DNA of 64,000 bases, from contig CM053799.1 in assembly GCA_028671895.1 (NCBI GenBank), positions 46,439,455 to 46,503,454 on the forward strand, written 5' to 3'. Source of the DNA: Oenanthe sinensis (Eukaryota > Streptophyta > Magnoliopsida > Apiales > Apiaceae). Under the pieces are notes generated by a model. The model worked only from the letters and a program-made list of their open reading frames with translations, had not been told where the DNA came from and made no database searches. The position numbers and the translations under genes are program-made. Shown here in pieces: positions 49,734 through 60,684 of the stretch (positions are counted from its first letter, which is position 1; each line of letters starts with the position of its first letter).

Positions 49734-52700
49734 CTATGGCCCTTCAATGATACTTTCTCCAACCTCATTCCAACAAGTCGGTGCTCTACATTTTCTACCA
49801 TACAACGCCTCGAATGGTGGCATGCCAATGCTCGCTTGCCAACTATTATTGTATGCAAACTCCACAAGGTACAGATACTTGTCCCAATCACCAGACCACT
49901 CCAAAGCACAAGCTCTCAACATATCCTCCAACGTCTGAATAGTCCTCTCTGACTGTCCATCAGTTTGTGGGTGAAAAGCCGTACTATAATTAAGCCTCGT
50001 ACCCCAAGCCTGCTGAAATCCCTTCCAAAAACGCGAAGTAAACCTCGTATCCCTATCTGAAACTATCGACACAGGCACACCATGAAGTCTAACAATATCC
50101 CGTTGAAATATTTCTGCCAAATCATGAATAGGAGTAGTCTCTCTAATAGGTAAGAAATGAGCTGATTTTGTAAGTCTATCAACTACCACCCAAATAACAT
50201 CATTCTTCTTGAAGGTCCTTGGTAAACCGGTCACAAAATCCATGGTAATGTTTTCCCACTTCCAAACCGGGATATCCAACTGCTGTAACAGTCCACTAGA
50301 TCTCTGGTGTTCAATCTTCACTTGTTGACAAGTAAGACATTTCCCCACGAACTCTGCTATGTCCCGTTTCATCCCACTCCACCAAAAGTGCTTCTTCAAA
50401 TCTCGATACATCTTAGTAGAACCCGGATGAATAGAAAATGAAGAACTATGAGCCTCAGTCAAAACTGCTTCACGAATCGCTACGTCTGAAGGTACACACA
50501 ATCTACTATCCAACCATACCACACCATGATCATCAACATGAAACTCTGTTTGCTTACCATATGCCACATTCGACCTAATAGCTTCTAACCCTGTATCATT
50601 TTTCTGAGCTTCCTTAACTCTTGAGACTAGATTTGATTCTACTTTCAAACTCGCTAGGCTTGCAGTTGATTCTCCAACATACAACTCCACACCCAAGCGG
50701 TCCATATCTGAAATAAGGTGCTGCTGAGTAATAAGAGATGCAACACTTCCCACGTTCTTCCTACTAAGAGCGTCTGCCACTACATTCGCCTTTCCCGGAT
50801 GGTACTGAATTTTAGCATCATAATCTTTAATAAGTTCAAGCCACCTCATATGCCTCATGTTTAACTCTTTTTGTGTAAAAATGTATTTGAGACTCTTGTG
50901 ATCAGTGAAGATGTCACAAGTTTCTCCATACAAATAATGCCTCCAAATTTTTAAGGCAAAGACCACTGCTGCTAACTCCAGGTCATGGGTAGGATAGTTT
51001 ACCTCATAAGGTTTAAGCTGCCTAGAAGCGTATGAAATCACCTTCCCATGCTGCATAAGAACACACCCCAAACCCCTCTTTGAAGCATCACTATAAACCT
51101 GATATCCTCCACTCCCTGATGGTAGAACAAGTATAGGAGCTGACACTAACCTCTTCTTCAACTCTTGGAAACTCTGCTCACGATCATCATTCCACTCAAA
51201 CTTAACACCCTTCCGCATCAACTGAGTCAACGGCAAAGCTATGGATGAGAAGCCCTCTACAAAACGCCTATAGTAGCCTGCCAAACCCAAGAAACTCCTC
51301 ACCTCTGTCACAGTGCTAGGTCTCGGCCAATTTGTGATAGCCTCGACTTTCGCAGGATCCAACTCAATTCCCTTACTAGACACAATATGCCCCAAAAATG
51401 CAACCTGCTCCAACCAGAATTCACACTTTGAAAATTTTGCAAACAATTTCTTCTCCCTCAAAATTTCAAGTACAATGCGCAAATGTTCCTCATGCTCTTC
51501 CTTACTCCTAGAGTATATTAAGATATCATCAATGAAAACCACAACGAACTTATCCAAGTAGTCATGAAAGACTCTATTCATCAAATCCATAAACACAGCT
51601 GGTGCATTCGTCAACCCAAAAGACATCACAAGAAACTCGTAATGACCATATCGAGTGCGAAATGCTGTCTTCGGAATATCCTCATCCCTTACTCGTAACT
51701 GGTGGTAACCAGATCTCAAATCTATCTTTGAAAAGTACTTCGCCCCTTGTAACTGATCAAACAAGTCATCAATGCGTGGTAAAGGATACCTGTTTCTGAC
51801 AGTCACCTTGTTCAACTCCCTGTAGTCAATACATAATCTCATAGACCCGTCCTTCTTCTTCACAAACAACACTGGAGCACCCCATGGAGATACACTCGGC
51901 CTGATAAATCCCTTATCCAATAAGTCTTGCAACTGCTCTTTCAATTCCTGCAACTCCAACGGTGCCATTCGGTACGGCGCCTTAGAAATAGGCTCTGCAC
52001 CTGGAACAAGCTCAATAGTAAACTCCACTTCTCTTTGTGGTGGCAAATCAGATAGATCATTTGGAAATACATCTGCATACTCATTCACAACCGGATAATC
52101 CTCAATGCGAGGCTCATCCTTAGACATATCCCTCACAACAGCAAGATAACTATCACAACCTTTAGACAAAAGTTTATTTGCCTTTAAGGCTGAAATAATT
52201 TTAACCACTCCCTTCGGTTGAGACCCCTGAAACACAAATTCTGATTTATTCACATCTCCAAAGATCACACACTTCCCTGGACAATCAATTGTTGCACGAT
52301 GCTCACTCAGCCAATCCATACCCAGAATAATGTCAAAATCATGCATCAACATCGGAAGCAAGTTAACCTTACAATTCCTATCTCCCACAGCTATCGGACA
52401 CCCTCTGTACTCCTCAGAAATAATAATAGAATTCCCCATTGGGGTAGCAATACACAAACGAGGATCAAGTAATGAAGGTAAAACTCCAAGATAACGAACA
52501 AATGATAAGGACACAATAGAATGAGTCGAACCAGTATCAAATAACACATAAGCTTCACGTGTACCCACATGAAGTGTTCCAGAAACGGTACCTGAGTTAG
52601 TTGCTGCCTGATTAGCGGTTAATGCAAACACTCTGCCTGAAGGATTCTTCTGGTTCTGCTGACCTCCACTACCAGTTCCTCCACTGCCACTTCCTCCACC

Positions 52701-53852
52701 ACCAGTATTACGTGACACTGTACAATCCTTTGCCCTATGCTCCATGCTACCACACAAGAAACATGCTCCAGTCTGTCTATAACAAGCCCTGTCCGGATGA
52801 TGTCCACCACATGTAGCACAAGGTGCAACTGGAATCATATTTGGGTTTCCCCCATACACTGAATAACGGCCTTGCCCCTGTTGACGGTTCTGCCACTGTC
52901 TAGGCTGTTGCTGAAACTGTTGATTATTCTTCTGACCACCATACTGATTCTGACCATAAGTTGACTGAGACCTGTTATACTGATTCCTTCCACGCCACTG
53001 TCCCTGCTGATTACCATGTCCTCCATTCCATTGTTTACCCTGCACTGAACCCTGATCATCTCTTCCTCTTTTACGATCATTGTGAAACTTGTGAGCTCTA
53101 AAATCACTGCGTTCCTTCTCAATATCCTTAGCTGCATCAGCCACCTCTGCCACACTTGGAAATTTGAGAGAGATAATATGACCCCTCAAGTTAAGTTTCA
53201 ACCCCCATTTAAACTTTTCTGCCTGTTGTGCAGCATTTCCTGCAATTGTCCCAGCAAATCCAGCTAACCTGATAAATCTCGCCATATAGTCAGTAATAGT
53301 CTCATCATGATTCTGACTGATAGAATGAAATTCCCTCAAATAAGCTTCTCTGTCAGCATTTGAAAAGTACTGCTCATAGAACAACTCTGTAAACACCGGC
53401 CATGTCAATGCCTCTATAAACTCCTCACCCTTAATAGTTTTTACTCCTCTCCACCACCTCTGAGCATCCCCCTCTAGCTTATACACGGCCAACTTCACTT
53501 TCTGAGAGTCATCACAACCCAAAGCATCAAATATCTTCTCAAGATGAACAATCCAATTTTCTGCTTCAATTGGAGTTGGTGCTGAATGAAAAGATTCTGG
53601 CTTCTGCTTAATGAACCTCTCCAACCATGCAAAAGACTCCAACTGATTTCCCTGACCTTCATGATTCCTTTGATCTCCCTGATTTCCCTGGCCATTCTGG
53701 TTGTCTTGGTTTCCCTTACCATTCTGGTTACCTTGGTTCCCCTGATTTGGAAAAGCTTGTTGTATAGCCTGAGTCACTGCTTGAGATATCATCTGAGCTA
53801 ACTGAGCTGGACTCACATTCACGTTAGTTTGATTACGGTTTTTAGGAGGCAT
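49734..53852 (-). CDS. chromovirus gag-pol polyprotein (up to amber codon)
   Basis: Single open frame of 1372 residues in one piece. Gag covers ~1-400, with a Gln/Asn/Gly-rich N-terminus and a CCHC zinc knuckle CFLCGSMEHRAKDC near 360. Protease LFDTGSTHS is near 437. Reverse transcriptase has LCIDYRELN and catalytic FIDDIL near 770. RNase H has YSDASKRG near 920 and DHKSLKYI. Integrase has an HHCC zinc finger (from ~1135, ending CLTCQQVK) and DDE core (MDFVTGLPR, SDRDTRFTS near 1264, FHPQTDGQSERT). The frame ends at TAG (49736-49734) just after GESIIEGP, inside the integrase C-terminal part; the same frame then continues open. Confidence 0.95.
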   Translation of the reverse strand: MPPKNRNQTNVNVSPAQLAQMISQAVTQAIQQAFPNQGNQGNQNGKGNQDNQNGQGNQGDQRNHEGQGNQLESFAWLERFIKQKPESFHSAPTPIEAENWIVHLEKIFDALGCDDSQKVKLAVYKLEGDAQRWWRGVKTIKGEEFIEALTWPVFTELFYEQYFSNADREAYLREFHSISQNHDETITDYMARFIRLAGFAGTIAGNAAQQAEKFKWGLKLNLRGHIISLKFPSVAEVADAAKDIEKERSDFRAHKFHNDRKRGRDDQGSVQGKQWNGGHGNQQGQWRGRNQYNRSQSTYGQNQYGGQKNNQQFQQQPRQWQNRQQGQGRYSVYGGNPNMIPVAPCATCGGHHPDRACYRQTGACFLCGSMEHRAKDCTVSRNTGGGGSGSGGTGSGGQQNQKNPSGRVFALTANQAATNSGTVSGTLHVGTREAYVLFDTGSTHSIVSLSFVRYLGVLPSLLDPRLCIATPMGNSIIISEEYRGCPIAVGDRNCKVNLLPMLMHDFDIILGMDWLSEHRATIDCPGKCVIFGDVNKSEFVFQGSQPKGVVKIISALKANKLLSKGCDSYLAVVRDMSKDEPRIEDYPVVNEYADVFPNDLSDLPPQREVEFTIELVPGAEPISKAPYRMAPLELQELKEQLQDLLDKGFIRPSVSPWGAPVLFVKKKDGSMRLCIDYRELNKVTVRNRYPLPRIDDLFDQLQGAKYFSKIDLRSGYHQLRVRDEDIPKTAFRTRYGHYEFLVMSFGLTNAPAVFMDLMNRVFHDYLDKFVVVFIDDILIYSRSKEEHEEHLRIVLEILREKKLFAKFSKCEFWLEQVAFLGHIVSSKGIELDPAKVEAITNWPRPSTVTEVRSFLGLAGYYRRFVEGFSSIALPLTQLMRKGVKFEWNDDREQSFQELKKRLVSAPILVLPSGSGGYQVYSDASKRGLGCVLMQHGKVISYASRQLKPYEVNYPTHDLELAAVVFALKIWRHYLYGETCDIFTDHKSLKYIFTQKELNMRHMRWLELIKDYDAKIQYHPGKANVVADALSRKNVGSVASLITQQHLISDMDRLGVELYVGESTASLASLKVESNLVSRVKEAQKNDTGLEAIRSNVAYGKQTEFHVDDHGVVWLDSRLCVPSDVAIREAVLTEAHSSSFSIHPGSTKMYRDLKKHFWWSGMKRDIAEFVGKCLTCQQVKIEHQRSSGLLQQLDIPVWKWENITMDFVTGLPRTFKKNDVIWVVVDRLTKSAHFLPIRETTPIHDLAEIFQRDIVRLHGVPVSIVSDRDTRFTSRFWKGFQQAWGTRLNYSTAFHPQTDGQSERTIQTLEDMLRACALEWSGDWDKYLYLVEFAYNNSWQASIGMPPFEALYGRKCRAPTCWNEVGESIIEGP

Positions 53853-54019
53853 CTACAATATAAGATAAGACACGAATGAAGATTACTAGAATAAATAAGC
53901 GGAAGCATTTATGAATCAATTTGAAGAGAATAAAGCTGAATGAAATTTAAATCAGAGTACCCATCCTAGCGTCTACCCAAACTCACATGTCAAACCTAAA
54001 TAGGTTTTCTACAAGAAAG

Positions 54020-54037
54020 AACCTGGCTCTGATGCCA
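54020..54037 (-). other. primer-binding site (initiator tRNA-Met)
   Basis: TGGCATCAGAGCCAGGTT on the minus strand, four bases after the 5' LTR. It matches the common iMet PBS at all but one position. Confidence 0.9.
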
Positions 54038-54041
54038 TCTC

Positions 54042-55925
54042 TGTAACACCCCCTTCCTAAAATGAGATGAGGGGTTACTTCCAAACCACAAACCTGTATA
54101 GAGAGTACTAAAATTCACCTTATAATAAATAAATAGGTCCAACAATGTCTCCCAAAATAATATTAAAACCTCCAAAACAATTCAAAATGATAAATACAAA
54201 TAAATCCAAAATCTCTAATAATGAAAATGACTGAAATAATCTGAGAAGTTCAAATGTCCTAATAAATGGAAATAAGGGAGCTCTCCATCACACAACCCAA
54301 GATCCCCCTAAGTACCTGCCAGAAGAAAGAATACGGCATGAGCCAAATGCCCAGTACGGATTGGAATACAGTTTATAAAACAAGAAGCAAGATATATATA
54401 TATATATATAATTTGACATTAATAAATAAATATTAATTTTTTTTTAAAAACAAGGCTGAAGCAAAAAGGGGTTAGGATATTTCATACCGATACAGAACAG
54501 ATAACAGATACACACATCATAGGGTACCTAATGCGTGCAACAAACCGGACAACGTGTACGGCATATACAACGTCACCGTCAAATAACAAATCACAAATCA
54601 AATCAGACTCTGGGTGCACCCACGTATCCTCAAACAAATATCAAAATGGCCAAAGCTCACCACCTGAGCTAACAGAAGGATACGCCGTGACTAATCACAC
54701 TGCCACGGAAGTGTCATGCCACTGGTGCCGCAATGACATGGCTGTAGTACCCCTACAGCTGGTTAAATCGGTATACCCTATATCACTCTAAGGGTTCAAA
54801 TAAAATAATTTTCACAATTTTAAAATCACCTGAACAGATTAGATATGTATCATACATAAATTTTGAGAATCGCGAAAACAAATATTTAAATTTTCGAAAC
54901 AGACTTTAAAATAATTTTTGGAAGATCAAAACAATTAAAACGAATAATAACGGAAAGAACAGATTACGAACGAAACGAATTAAATATAACTAATCCTAAA
55001 AAAAGAGTAGCGCTGAAGAGAAAGGAGACGAAATCCGTACCTTAAATACAGCAACCTCGAATACTAACAAAATCCGTAAACGATCCGCTAGACACCCAAC
55101 TCCCGATCTAATTACAAAATTATAACTTATGATTAATACACATTATTTATTATTATATAAAGTCTTATGAAGCAAATATACGTGTTATATATTATTATAT
55201 AATTAACATATAATATAAATCTATATAAATCTTAGTATTAGCCAGTAAATCCTAGACACCATGGTTTTAATGGTCCACGACCAAACAGAATATCACATGA
55301 TGATCTCACATGTCACCTGACTAGTAAATTAATAAAACTTTATGTTATTCATGCACTCAAGCTCCCCCGTATATATACGAATAACCAAATCTTGATTACA
55401 AGTCAAGTCACCAGCGGGGTCATGAACATACATCCAAAGCATATAAATTATAATTTATGTACACCATGATTTTAATAGTATTAAACGTATATGCTATAAC
55501 AGATGGCATAAACTAGTTTTTTACTCCTTGACCAAAAATCACATAAACATATTTATAAAATATACCTGCTCTTCCTCAAGTGAAAACTTGAACTGACGAA
55601 TTGAAATTACTCAAACGGCGTCTTTGTATTCTGCAATTCTATAAAGCCGCACTCTCTCTTTCACCTCCTTTACAGCCTCTCACTTGTAGGGTTTTTAATA
55701 AAACGTGTATTACACCTAATATATATATATAGAGGGATTTTGGACTTATTATCCTATTTTTAATCTAATTATCAATAAATTACAAATTCTATTTCTAATC
55801 AAATTCTTATAATTAAATATTATTCTAATTTCAAGTTATTACTCTAAATATTATCCTATTTCTAATTCTAATTTTATTCTAATTAATTAATACCTTATTA
55901 TTATTAAATAATTACGGATATTACA
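54042..55925 (-). repeat. 5' LTR of chromovirus (right copy)
   Basis: 1884 bp, nearly identical to the left LTR. The AT run here is only about 20 bp (~54392-54411). In the transcription direction this LTR precedes the primer-binding site and gag. Confidence 0.94.
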
Positions 55926-56816
55926 GGTGTATTCAATTGGATTTAAAAAATACGGGGTATTCAACTTGAATTGAAAAATATCCATTAAAATTTAAGAGTA
56001 TTTAATTAGGATTTTAAATAATATTTTAAAATATAAGGATATTCAATCTTTTTTTATATGAAATTTAAATGTATTCAATCTAAATTTTAAATAATAATTT
56101 AAAATTTAGGAGTATTTAATATAAATTATTATTAATTAATTAAAATTTAATGGTATTCAATATGAATTATTATTAACCAATGCATATTAAGAGACCAACC
56201 CCTTTGAATCCATTGTTTTGTCACCAGCACCAATATATAAATTTATTTACTTTTTTGTTGCAACGAACACAAGAATATGTAAAAAAAACAAGTACAGCTT
56301 TTAAGACATGCTGCATATGAAATTATAGAAAAAATGAAAAAAAATATTATTTTTTTAGATTAAGTAATAAAAATATCAATATTTAAAATTTTGGTAAAAA
56401 ATATTAGTAGTGTACACATTTCTCATTGGGTATTCCAATTTTTTATTTTTTTAAAAAATATTTTGAAATTTCAAAAAAAAATTAGATATTTGAAATGCGC
56501 ATCACTTTTTGACAATGGTGATAGATGTATATCTCACCTTTTTTCAATTTTTTATTATTTTTTTATTTGATATCCATTTATAAAATACATATTAAAAATA
56601 CACATTTATCAAATGTATACCAAATGATATTTTTAATCAAAATTTTCAAAAGCTAATTTTTATTTAAAAATTATTATTTTTGATCATCACCCCTGAAATC
56701 GAAATAAAAAGAAACAATTCCCAGATATTGGTGGCCTTTTCTCCTCGAGCCTTCACTATATACAGTATGAAAAAACTTTAATTGGATTCCCCTTCAAAAC
56801 ATATCATCGCTTGATC
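55926..56816. other. AT-rich repeat-like region with TATTCAAT motifs
   Basis: The first ~240 bp repeat GTATTCAATTTGGATTT-like motifs in both orientations and appear to be a decayed MITE whose left edge was interrupted by the chromovirus. The remainder is A/T-rich; its last ~50 bp are the former 5' leader of the NFS1 pseudogene. Confidence 0.45.
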
Positions 56817-57135
56817 ATGGCCGCCAAGGTAATCACCACCGCCCTCCGCCGCAAACCCACCAATCTCCGCCTACGATGACCGAAAGGCGTGAAAATCTCC
56901 GGCAGACCCACGTGTCTTAGATGCCATGCTTCCCTTTTATCTCTCTCGTTTTGGAAACCCCCATTGTCTACTCTACGGTTGGGAATCCGATGAAGCTGTT
57001 GAAACTGCTCGTGCTCAAGTTGCGCGGTTGATTAATGCGTCACCCAAAGAGATTGTGTTCACTATTTGAGAAAAATGAGTCCACTTCATGAGATGGTAAA
57101 TGAGGGGATTGATTGATCAATGGGCACAACATTGA
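56817..57135 (+). pseudogene. collapsed pseudogene of mitochondrial cysteine desulfurase NFS1
   Basis: Separate pieces in the right order match plant NFS1. 56817-56879 is a mitochondrial-type leader (MAAKVITTALRRKP) followed by a stop. 56883-56910 reads KGVKISGRP. 56920-57064 reads from DAMLPFYLSRFGNPH through LYGWESDEAVETARAQVARL to NASPKEIVFT. 57068-57106 reads MSPLHEMVNEGID and 57121-57135 reads WAQH then stop, the normal C-terminus. About 330 codons with the PLP lysine and catalytic cysteine are missing, so it cannot function. No introns are visible; whether it is a processed copy or a deleted duplicate is open. Confidence 0.85.
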
Positions 57136-57780
57136 TTGATCAGTGGGGTCAGATGCTGGATACTAGTGATTGTGACACGACTAGCAATAGCGATTGTCAA
57201 TTTCATCATGTAGTTTTTGTGCTATAAGTTTATGCTTGTATGTATGTTTTGGTGAATAATGCGAGTGAATGAAGAGGCAGAAATCCCTAGTTATTGGTTG
57301 GTTTGTTGGTAATGCAAATGCAGAATCTTTTTTGATTTTGCAGCAAATTTTTCTTCAACGTATACAATAATAAATTTGTAACGTCTCCTTAATTTACTCC
57401 ACCTCTTTCTCCTTTTCTTCTATCTTTTGGCCTATATATGTAAGTTGATTTGCTGAATTCGAGAGATACAACAATTATGTATTTCACTTCTTCTTATCCT
57501 GTATAATTTTACTTTTTTGGTTCTAAGATATTACTGAGTTCTATCTTCTTAAAATCGAGTGCACGATTTTAAGGAGGGCTATGTAACATTGGTGGGTGAC
57601 GCCTGTTGTTGATTGTACTGAAAGATCAAGACGAAATTTGCTTCTAAGGCAGTAGTTTCTATCACGCCACAACTTCTCTTTCATCTTCATTTTCTTGTTA
57701 TGTTTGTATCAGTGACTTATCTACATTCAATTTAGAAGCGAATTTTCTCTCTTTATTACTGATATATCCATTCTGACAAG
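57136..57780. other. former NFS1 3' flank and copia leader
   Basis: The first part reads like the 3' UTR of the NFS1 pseudogene. Around 57704-57716 TTGTATCAGTGAC vaguely resembles an initiator-Met primer-binding site, ~65 bp before the copia gag ATG. No LTR boundary could be found. Confidence 0.35.
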
Positions 57781-58728
57781 ATGGCCCTGTCACTAAATAA
57801 ACTTCTTCCTGATCTCTCAAAGATGGAACCTTTGGACGACACTAATTACAAGCGATGGTCTCAACGAATGCTAATTTTCTTGGAACAGTTTGAGGTTGAT
57901 TATGTTTTGTTCAATGATCTTTTACAGAAAAGCTCTACCGCTACCACAACTGCTATAGATGATGTGATTGTTCTAGAGTCAACTTCTGACCCGAAAAAGG
58001 ACCAAGGAAAAACTATTGATTCTGAGACGAAATCCAAGTACGAGAAAGATAATAAAACAGTAAGAGGTCAATTGTTAAGTCATATGACAAACCCCATATT
58101 TGATTTATTCACTAACAACAAGTCGGCCAAGTCAATTTGGGAAATTTTGGAGAAAAAATATGGCACTGATGATGTTGGCAAGAGGAAGTATGTGACTGGA
58201 GATTGGCTCAATTTTTGGATTGTGGATGACAAGTCAATCATGCCACAAGTTCATGAGTATGAAAATCTGGTAGCAGATATGTTAATAGAAGGCATGAAAA
58301 TGTTTGAAGTATTGCAAGCAAATGTCCTCATTGAGAAACTTCCTGATTCGTGGTCCAACTACCGTAATTTACTCAAACACAAGAAGAGAGATATGTCTTT
58401 GCAAGAACTAATTGGCCACATCAAAATTGAGGAAGCCAACAGGTTAAAGGATAAAGGTTCTTCCACTGTTAATGAATTTCCTGTTAAAGCTAATATTGTT
58501 GAGTTTTCTAAAACTGATAGGTACAAAAAAAATCCAGGAAAACAAAACCACAAAAAACTAAGAGCTGATCAAAAAGGATCTGGAACGAAGAAAGACTTAT
58601 TAGAAAAGATTAATGGCGGAGGCTGCTATGTTTATGGAAAAACAGGGCATAAGGCGTACCAATGTTTTAAACGTGCTGATGCCCAGAAGAATCCTATAAA
58701 ATATGAACATAACAAACACCAAACATAA
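57781..58728 (+). CDS. Ty1/copia gag-only remnant (UBN2-type gag)
   Basis: 315 aa, open throughout. Begins MALSLNKLLPDLSKMEPLDD and NYKRWSQRMLIFLEQFEVDY, typical of copia gag (DUF4219/UBN2). The middle holds SIWEILEKKYGTDDVGKRKY and ANVLIEKLPDSWSNYRN. The zinc knuckle near residue 281 reads CYVYGKTGHKAYQC, with Tyr in place of the second Cys, so zinc binding is probably lost. No protease, integrase or reverse transcriptase follows; the sequence after the stop at 58726-58728 has no long frame. It is most likely a truncated element rather than a host gene. Confidence 0.8.
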   Translation: MALSLNKLLPDLSKMEPLDDTNYKRWSQRMLIFLEQFEVDYVLFNDLLQKSSTATTTAIDDVIVLESTSDPKKDQGKTIDSETKSKYEKDNKTVRGQLLSHMTNPIFDLFTNNKSAKSIWEILEKKYGTDDVGKRKYVTGDWLNFWIVDDKSIMPQVHEYENLVADMLIEGMKMFEVLQANVLIEKLPDSWSNYRNLLKHKKRDMSLQELIGHIKIEEANRLKDKGSSTVNEFPVKANIVEFSKTDRYKKNPGKQNHKKLRADQKGSGTKKDLLEKINGGGCYVYGKTGHKAYQCFKRADAQKNPIKYEHNKHQT

Positions 58729-60543
58729 AAAAGGCAACAAGTCAAAAAAAGAAAACACCAACTCAAGCTCCCTCAACTGAGTATCCATAAGTGAAGAGAA
58801 AGAGAGACAAACCACTAAAGAAGAATAATGTTGAAGTCTTGCCCCACCACCTCCATTACATCCACTTGGTGTGGGTGTTTATATGTGTGACACAGATGGA
58901 TACACATACTTCTCCACATTAACATCCACAACTAGACTGTAAAATTCTCAGCCAACTATCTAGTCCTCAAGAGTGCCAACAAAAATTCAGAGTTCAAGTC
59001 AGCCTTGACTTTGAATTTAGTTTAAGTATTATGTAATTTTAAAGTACTTTTGAAGTGTAATGATATTAACTACTTTGAATGTTTCATCTAAACTTTAGTT
59101 ATGTACTTCTGAAGTACTTCTCATTGTTATGCAATTTCAGTTTTTAAGTAAATTAATAGGCGATTTGATAATTTAGTTAATTGATAATGAGCAGAGAAAT
59201 GAAGAAATTAAGTGGGGTATATATTATAAATATTATCAAGTAAAATTATAAATTTAGAATAAGTGTCTTCGTATAAAAAATTTAAATTCAGTTTATAACT
59301 TATAAGTCTATCTTAAATTTAAATTATTATAAATTAATTTAATTAATCTAGGCTTATAAATGAGTTTAATTTAATTAATTTAAAGATTTATAGCTTATAA
59401 ATGAGTTTAGCTAGGTATTAGCCAAATAAGCAGGTGACATGTTAAATTAGCTACCACATAAGCAAACTGTTAACGTCTATTAGTTATTTTTGGACGGTAG
59501 GATTTCAATCAAAAAAAATTAAAAGTTAAAGGACTCGCATATTAGAATATTTAGTTCAAGGACTAAAACAGTAAAACACCAATAATTTAATGGCGAATGA
59601 ATTGATTTTCTCATATAGATATCAGAATATTAGATGTACAGTTTATAAATAATGAATTTTAAAAGTTCAAATATATAAATATACGTACAGAGAACGGAGA
59701 CAGAGGAACAGTTTAATCAGAGGATACAGCGCACGTTTAACAGAAAAGTTTTAAGGGGGGCATGTGAAAGAAAAGAAATCAGAGGCAATGATGCGGCTGG
59801 AGGGAGAAAAAACAGGGGCGGGGATAGGCGGGTTAGGGATCGGGGGTACGGGTTTGGGGTAGATTTAGGTTTATATAAATATAAAAAAAGCTTTTTATTA
59901 AATCTTTTATAAATTATAAAACATATTTCTTAAAATTATTTTAATATCACGTTTGATTTCTAAATAATTTTAAATAATCCCTATAATCCTATAAAATGTT
60001 TTTGGGTAAAATATATATTTTATTATTTTTAAAACAAATTAAAAATAATAACTTTCTAAAATATTTAGATATTCCGAATATTGAAAAATAAAAAAATACT
60101 AAATTTTGAATACTCAAATAATTTACTCAAGTAGAATTCGGTACCTATAAAATACCAAATAAGTTTCTAAAGTCTCAAAACAAATTTAAATTAATAATTT
60201 TGATAAAATGGAAATTTTTCTTAATTAAAATATAAATTTAAAAATTCCCCAAATTATTCAGCAATTTTAAAATAAAATTTTTACTGAATAATTTCAGAAT
60301 TCAAACAGCTAAAATTTTACTCAAAGAAAAATACCGACTCGAGATACTGATCCGATAAGTAAGATAATATAAAAAAATTTAAAACCAAACTCAGCACCGC
60401 TGAACCGAAAATAATAATAAAAATATGGAAATGTATCCAACTGGAATAAAATATAAAAATTTTATTCATCTTCTTTTGATAAAACCAATAAAAATATTTA
60501 AATAATAATAATAAATTTTAGAATATTTGACTTGAGGAGAAAG
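58729..60543. other. intergenic, AT-rich
   Basis: The first ~250 bp may be decayed copia sequence. A G-rich strip lies at ~59750-59870 (GGGGCGGGGATAGGCGGG). I see no gene. Confidence 0.4.
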
Positions 60544-60684
60544 TTTAGGAGAATATAAAGTAATTTAGATTTTTTTATATTTATAATTTGAAGAAATTTT
60601 AGGAGAATATAAAATAATTTAGATTTTTTTATAATTTGGAGAAAATTTAGGAGAATATAAAGTAAACCAGATTTTTTATAATTT
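60544..60684. repeat. imperfect tandem repeat, ~50-bp unit, three copies
   Basis: Units start at ~60544, 60597 and 60646, each with TTTAGGAGAATATAAA followed by an AGATTTTTTTATAATTTG-like block. The second copy is ~4 bp shorter and the third is partial. Confidence 0.8.

Larger units (their letters stand above)
47234..55925 (-). mobile_element. full-length Ty3-type chromovirus LTR retrotransposon
   Basis: An 8.7 kb element on the minus strand. LTRs at 47234-49143 and 54042-55925 both run TGTAACACCCCC to ATATTACA on the plus strand. The flanking 5-bp duplication GGTGT is perfect (47229-47233 and 55926-55930). A primer-binding site for initiator tRNA-Met (54037-54020) and a polypurine tract (49164-49150) are present. 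The LTRs differ by only about a dozen substitutions by eye plus one microsatellite, so the insertion is recent. The gag-pol frame is open except for one amber codon. A chromodomain-like C-terminus suggests the Tekay/Del group of chromoviruses (inference). Confidence 0.96.

Noticed and set aside
47749..54791. An 86-codon plus-strand open frame present twice (47749-48009 and 54531-54791)
   Set aside because: It lies antisense in the two LTRs of the chromovirus; its duplication is explained by LTR identity and the protein has no recognisable features.
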